NCBI GenBank assembly: GCA_029858165.1
Contig: JAOUFO010000072.1
Coordinates: forward strand, 1-8,094
Reading direction: 5' to 3'
Length of the DNA stretch: 8,094 nucleotides
DNA from: Deltaproteobacteria bacterium
GTDB taxonomy: Bacteria > SAR324 > JACQKK01
Made by a program: the position numbers and the translations under genes. Numbering within the stretch: position 1 is the first letter of the stretch; each line of letters opens with the position of its first letter. Positions 6,930-8,094 of the stretch are shown here, one piece after another. Under the pieces are notes generated by a model. It was given only the letters and a program-made list of their open reading frames with translations. It had not been told where the DNA came from and did no database searches.

Positions 6930-8094
6930 GCAAACCCGGCTGACCCGGACGCATCCCCCCAATTCCTTCAGGCCGCAGGCCCGCCGCCAATCCCGGCAGG
7001 CCCCTGAAGGGTCCCCTTGGTTCCACAACAGCCACCCCCGTTGATAATTGGCCCGTGGATTGTCCGGGTTTTGCTCCAACACCCGGTTCAGATTGTCCAG
7101 GGCCAGGGGAGGCTCCTTCAGGGCCGCAAAGGCCAACGCCCGTTGATAACCGGCATCCCCATGGCGGGGGTCCAGTTTCAACACCCGGTCAAAATCCTCA
7201 ATGGCAGGCCACAGTTTTTTTTGGGCCAGCCGGGCCACCCCCCGTTGGTACAGAATCTCAGGGTTGTCCGGCTCTTTGCTCACCATATCGGTCAAATCCT
7301 CTTCGGCTTCCGGGAATCGTTCCTCTCCCATCAACGCTTTTACCCGGTTGAAGCGCACCGGGCTTTCACCGGGCCGGTCCTGCAACACCCGGTTGAAATC
7401 TTTCAGGGCCAGATCAAAATGGCCGGTGTTCAGATAGACCACCCCCCGGTTGTTGTGAGCCTCCAGAAAATCCGGGTCCAATTGCAAAGCCCCGTCATAA
7501 TGTTGAATGGATTCCACATACCGTTCCATCATCTGGAAGGTTTCCCCCACCAGAAAGTGGGTTTGGGGGTTGTTTTTGTCCCGTTCCAGGGCGATGGAAT
7601 AATCGGCCAAAGCCTGGGGATAATTGCCCATTTTGCTGTAAGCCAACCCCCGGCTGCCATACACCTGCCCCATGGAAGGGTCCAGGGTGAGGGCGGTTTC
7701 AAAATCGGCCAGGGCTTCCGGGTATTGTTTCAGCCGGGTGAGAGCATATCCCCGGTTGTGATAGGCCACGGCCATATTCGGTGCCATCTCAATGGCCTGA
7801 TCCAAATCCCTCAGGGCCTCTTCATATCGGCCCAACATGGAAAGCGCGTATCCCCGGTTGTTGTAGGTGACGGCAATGCCGGGCAAAAGCCGGATGGCCT
7901 TGTTGTAATCTTCCAACGCCTGGGGGTAGCGCCGGGCCAGGGAATGGAGATACCCCCGGTTCAGGTACCCCAGACCGTAAAACGGGTCTATTTTCACGGC
8001 GGCGGAGAATTCTTCAAAGGCTTTTTCGTTTTCTCCCCGCCGCCCCAGAATCAACCCCCGTATCTGGTGGGGTTGGGGCAGGGCGGGGTTCAGG
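6915..8094 (-). CDS. TPR-repeat protein, 5' end outside window
   Basis: 392 residues are visible and the frame runs open through the right edge; TTG at 8054 lies inside a repeat and is not the real start. The visible part is entirely tetratricopeptide repeats: one incomplete at the edge, then ten consecutive units. Nine of these are exactly 34 residues with no spacer; the last runs into the C-terminal tail. Most carry the NRG/QRG...AL.D...A...DP pattern, e.g. YNNRGYALSMLGRYEEAL. Such arrays form right-handed superhelices that bind peptides or other proteins, so this is a scaffold or adaptor rather than an enzyme. The last repeat has the GD..GACRDWRRAC form common at the end of bacterial TPR proteins, followed by a short basic tail; four Cys lie in the last ~25 residues. 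Signal peptide or membrane anchor, if any, would be in the missing N-terminus. It converges with the acyl-CoA dehydrogenase gene and has no visible partner. Confidence 0.92.
   Translation of the reverse strand, partial: LNPALPQPHQIRGLILGRRGENEKAFEEFSAAVKIDPFYGLGYLNRGYLHSLARRYPQALEDYNKAIRLLPGIAVTYNNRGYALSMLGRYEEALRDLDQAIEMAPNMAVAYHNRGYALTRLKQYPEALADFETALTLDPSMGQVYGSRGLAYSKMGNYPQALADYSIALERDKNNPQTHFLVGETFQMMERYVESIQHYDGALQLDPDFLEAHNNRGVVYLNTGHFDLALKDFNRVLQDRPGESPVRFNRVKALMGEERFPEAEEDLTDMVSKEPDNPEILYQRGVARLAQKKLWPAIEDFDRVLKLDPRHGDAGYQRALAFAALKEPPLALDNLNRVLEQNPDNPRANYQRGWLLWNQGDPSGACRDWRRACGLKELGGCVRVSRVCPPAR

Noticed and set aside
7030..8060. Recurrent CCCCGGTTG-type motif about every 102 bases
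   Set aside because: Explained by the NRG/QRG codons of 34-residue TPR units read on the minus strand, not a separate DNA element.

Overview
The window is GC-rich bacterial chromosome carrying five protein genes, two of them cut by the window edges. I see no RNA genes, insertion sequences, CRISPR array, integration site or defence-type system. GGG, CCC and CGG codons are heavily used. The NAD synthase is the long glutamine-dependent type, and the acyl-CoA dehydrogenase is the ~600-residue type with an extra C-terminal domain. Together these suggest a Gram-negative proteobacterium or Desulfobacterota-like heterotroph, but that placement is a guess.

Layout. On the minus strand, positions 1-3097 hold a two-gene NAD salvage operon: pncB (nicotinate phosphoribosyltransferase, 1619-3097) followed three bases later by nadE (glutamine-hydrolysing NAD+ synthase, 1-1615, 3' end outside the window). 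Divergently, 3176-4753 on the plus strand encodes a group II PLP-dependent amino-acid decarboxylase. After a 229-bp non-coding gap, 4983-6824 on the plus strand encodes an acyl-CoA dehydrogenase. Converging on it from the right edge is a TPR-repeat protein (6915-8094, minus strand, 5' end outside the window). The short convergent gap contains GC hairpins and an A8 tract that probably terminates the TPR gene.

How the genes work together. PncB makes nicotinate mononucleotide from nicotinate. After adenylation by NadD (not in the window), NadE amidates the product to NAD+. The decarboxylase, the acyl-CoA dehydrogenase and the TPR protein have no evident link to NAD synthesis or to each other beyond position.

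The most unusual feature is inside nadE. Its predicted protein carries two separate in-frame tandem-repeat insertions. One is a 39-bp (13-residue) repeat within a much enlarged loop of the glutaminase domain. The other is a 21-bp (7-residue) repeat in the linker before the synthetase domain. All catalytic residues visible in the window are kept. The rest is mostly ordinary metabolic sequence, and I find no convincing undescribed system.
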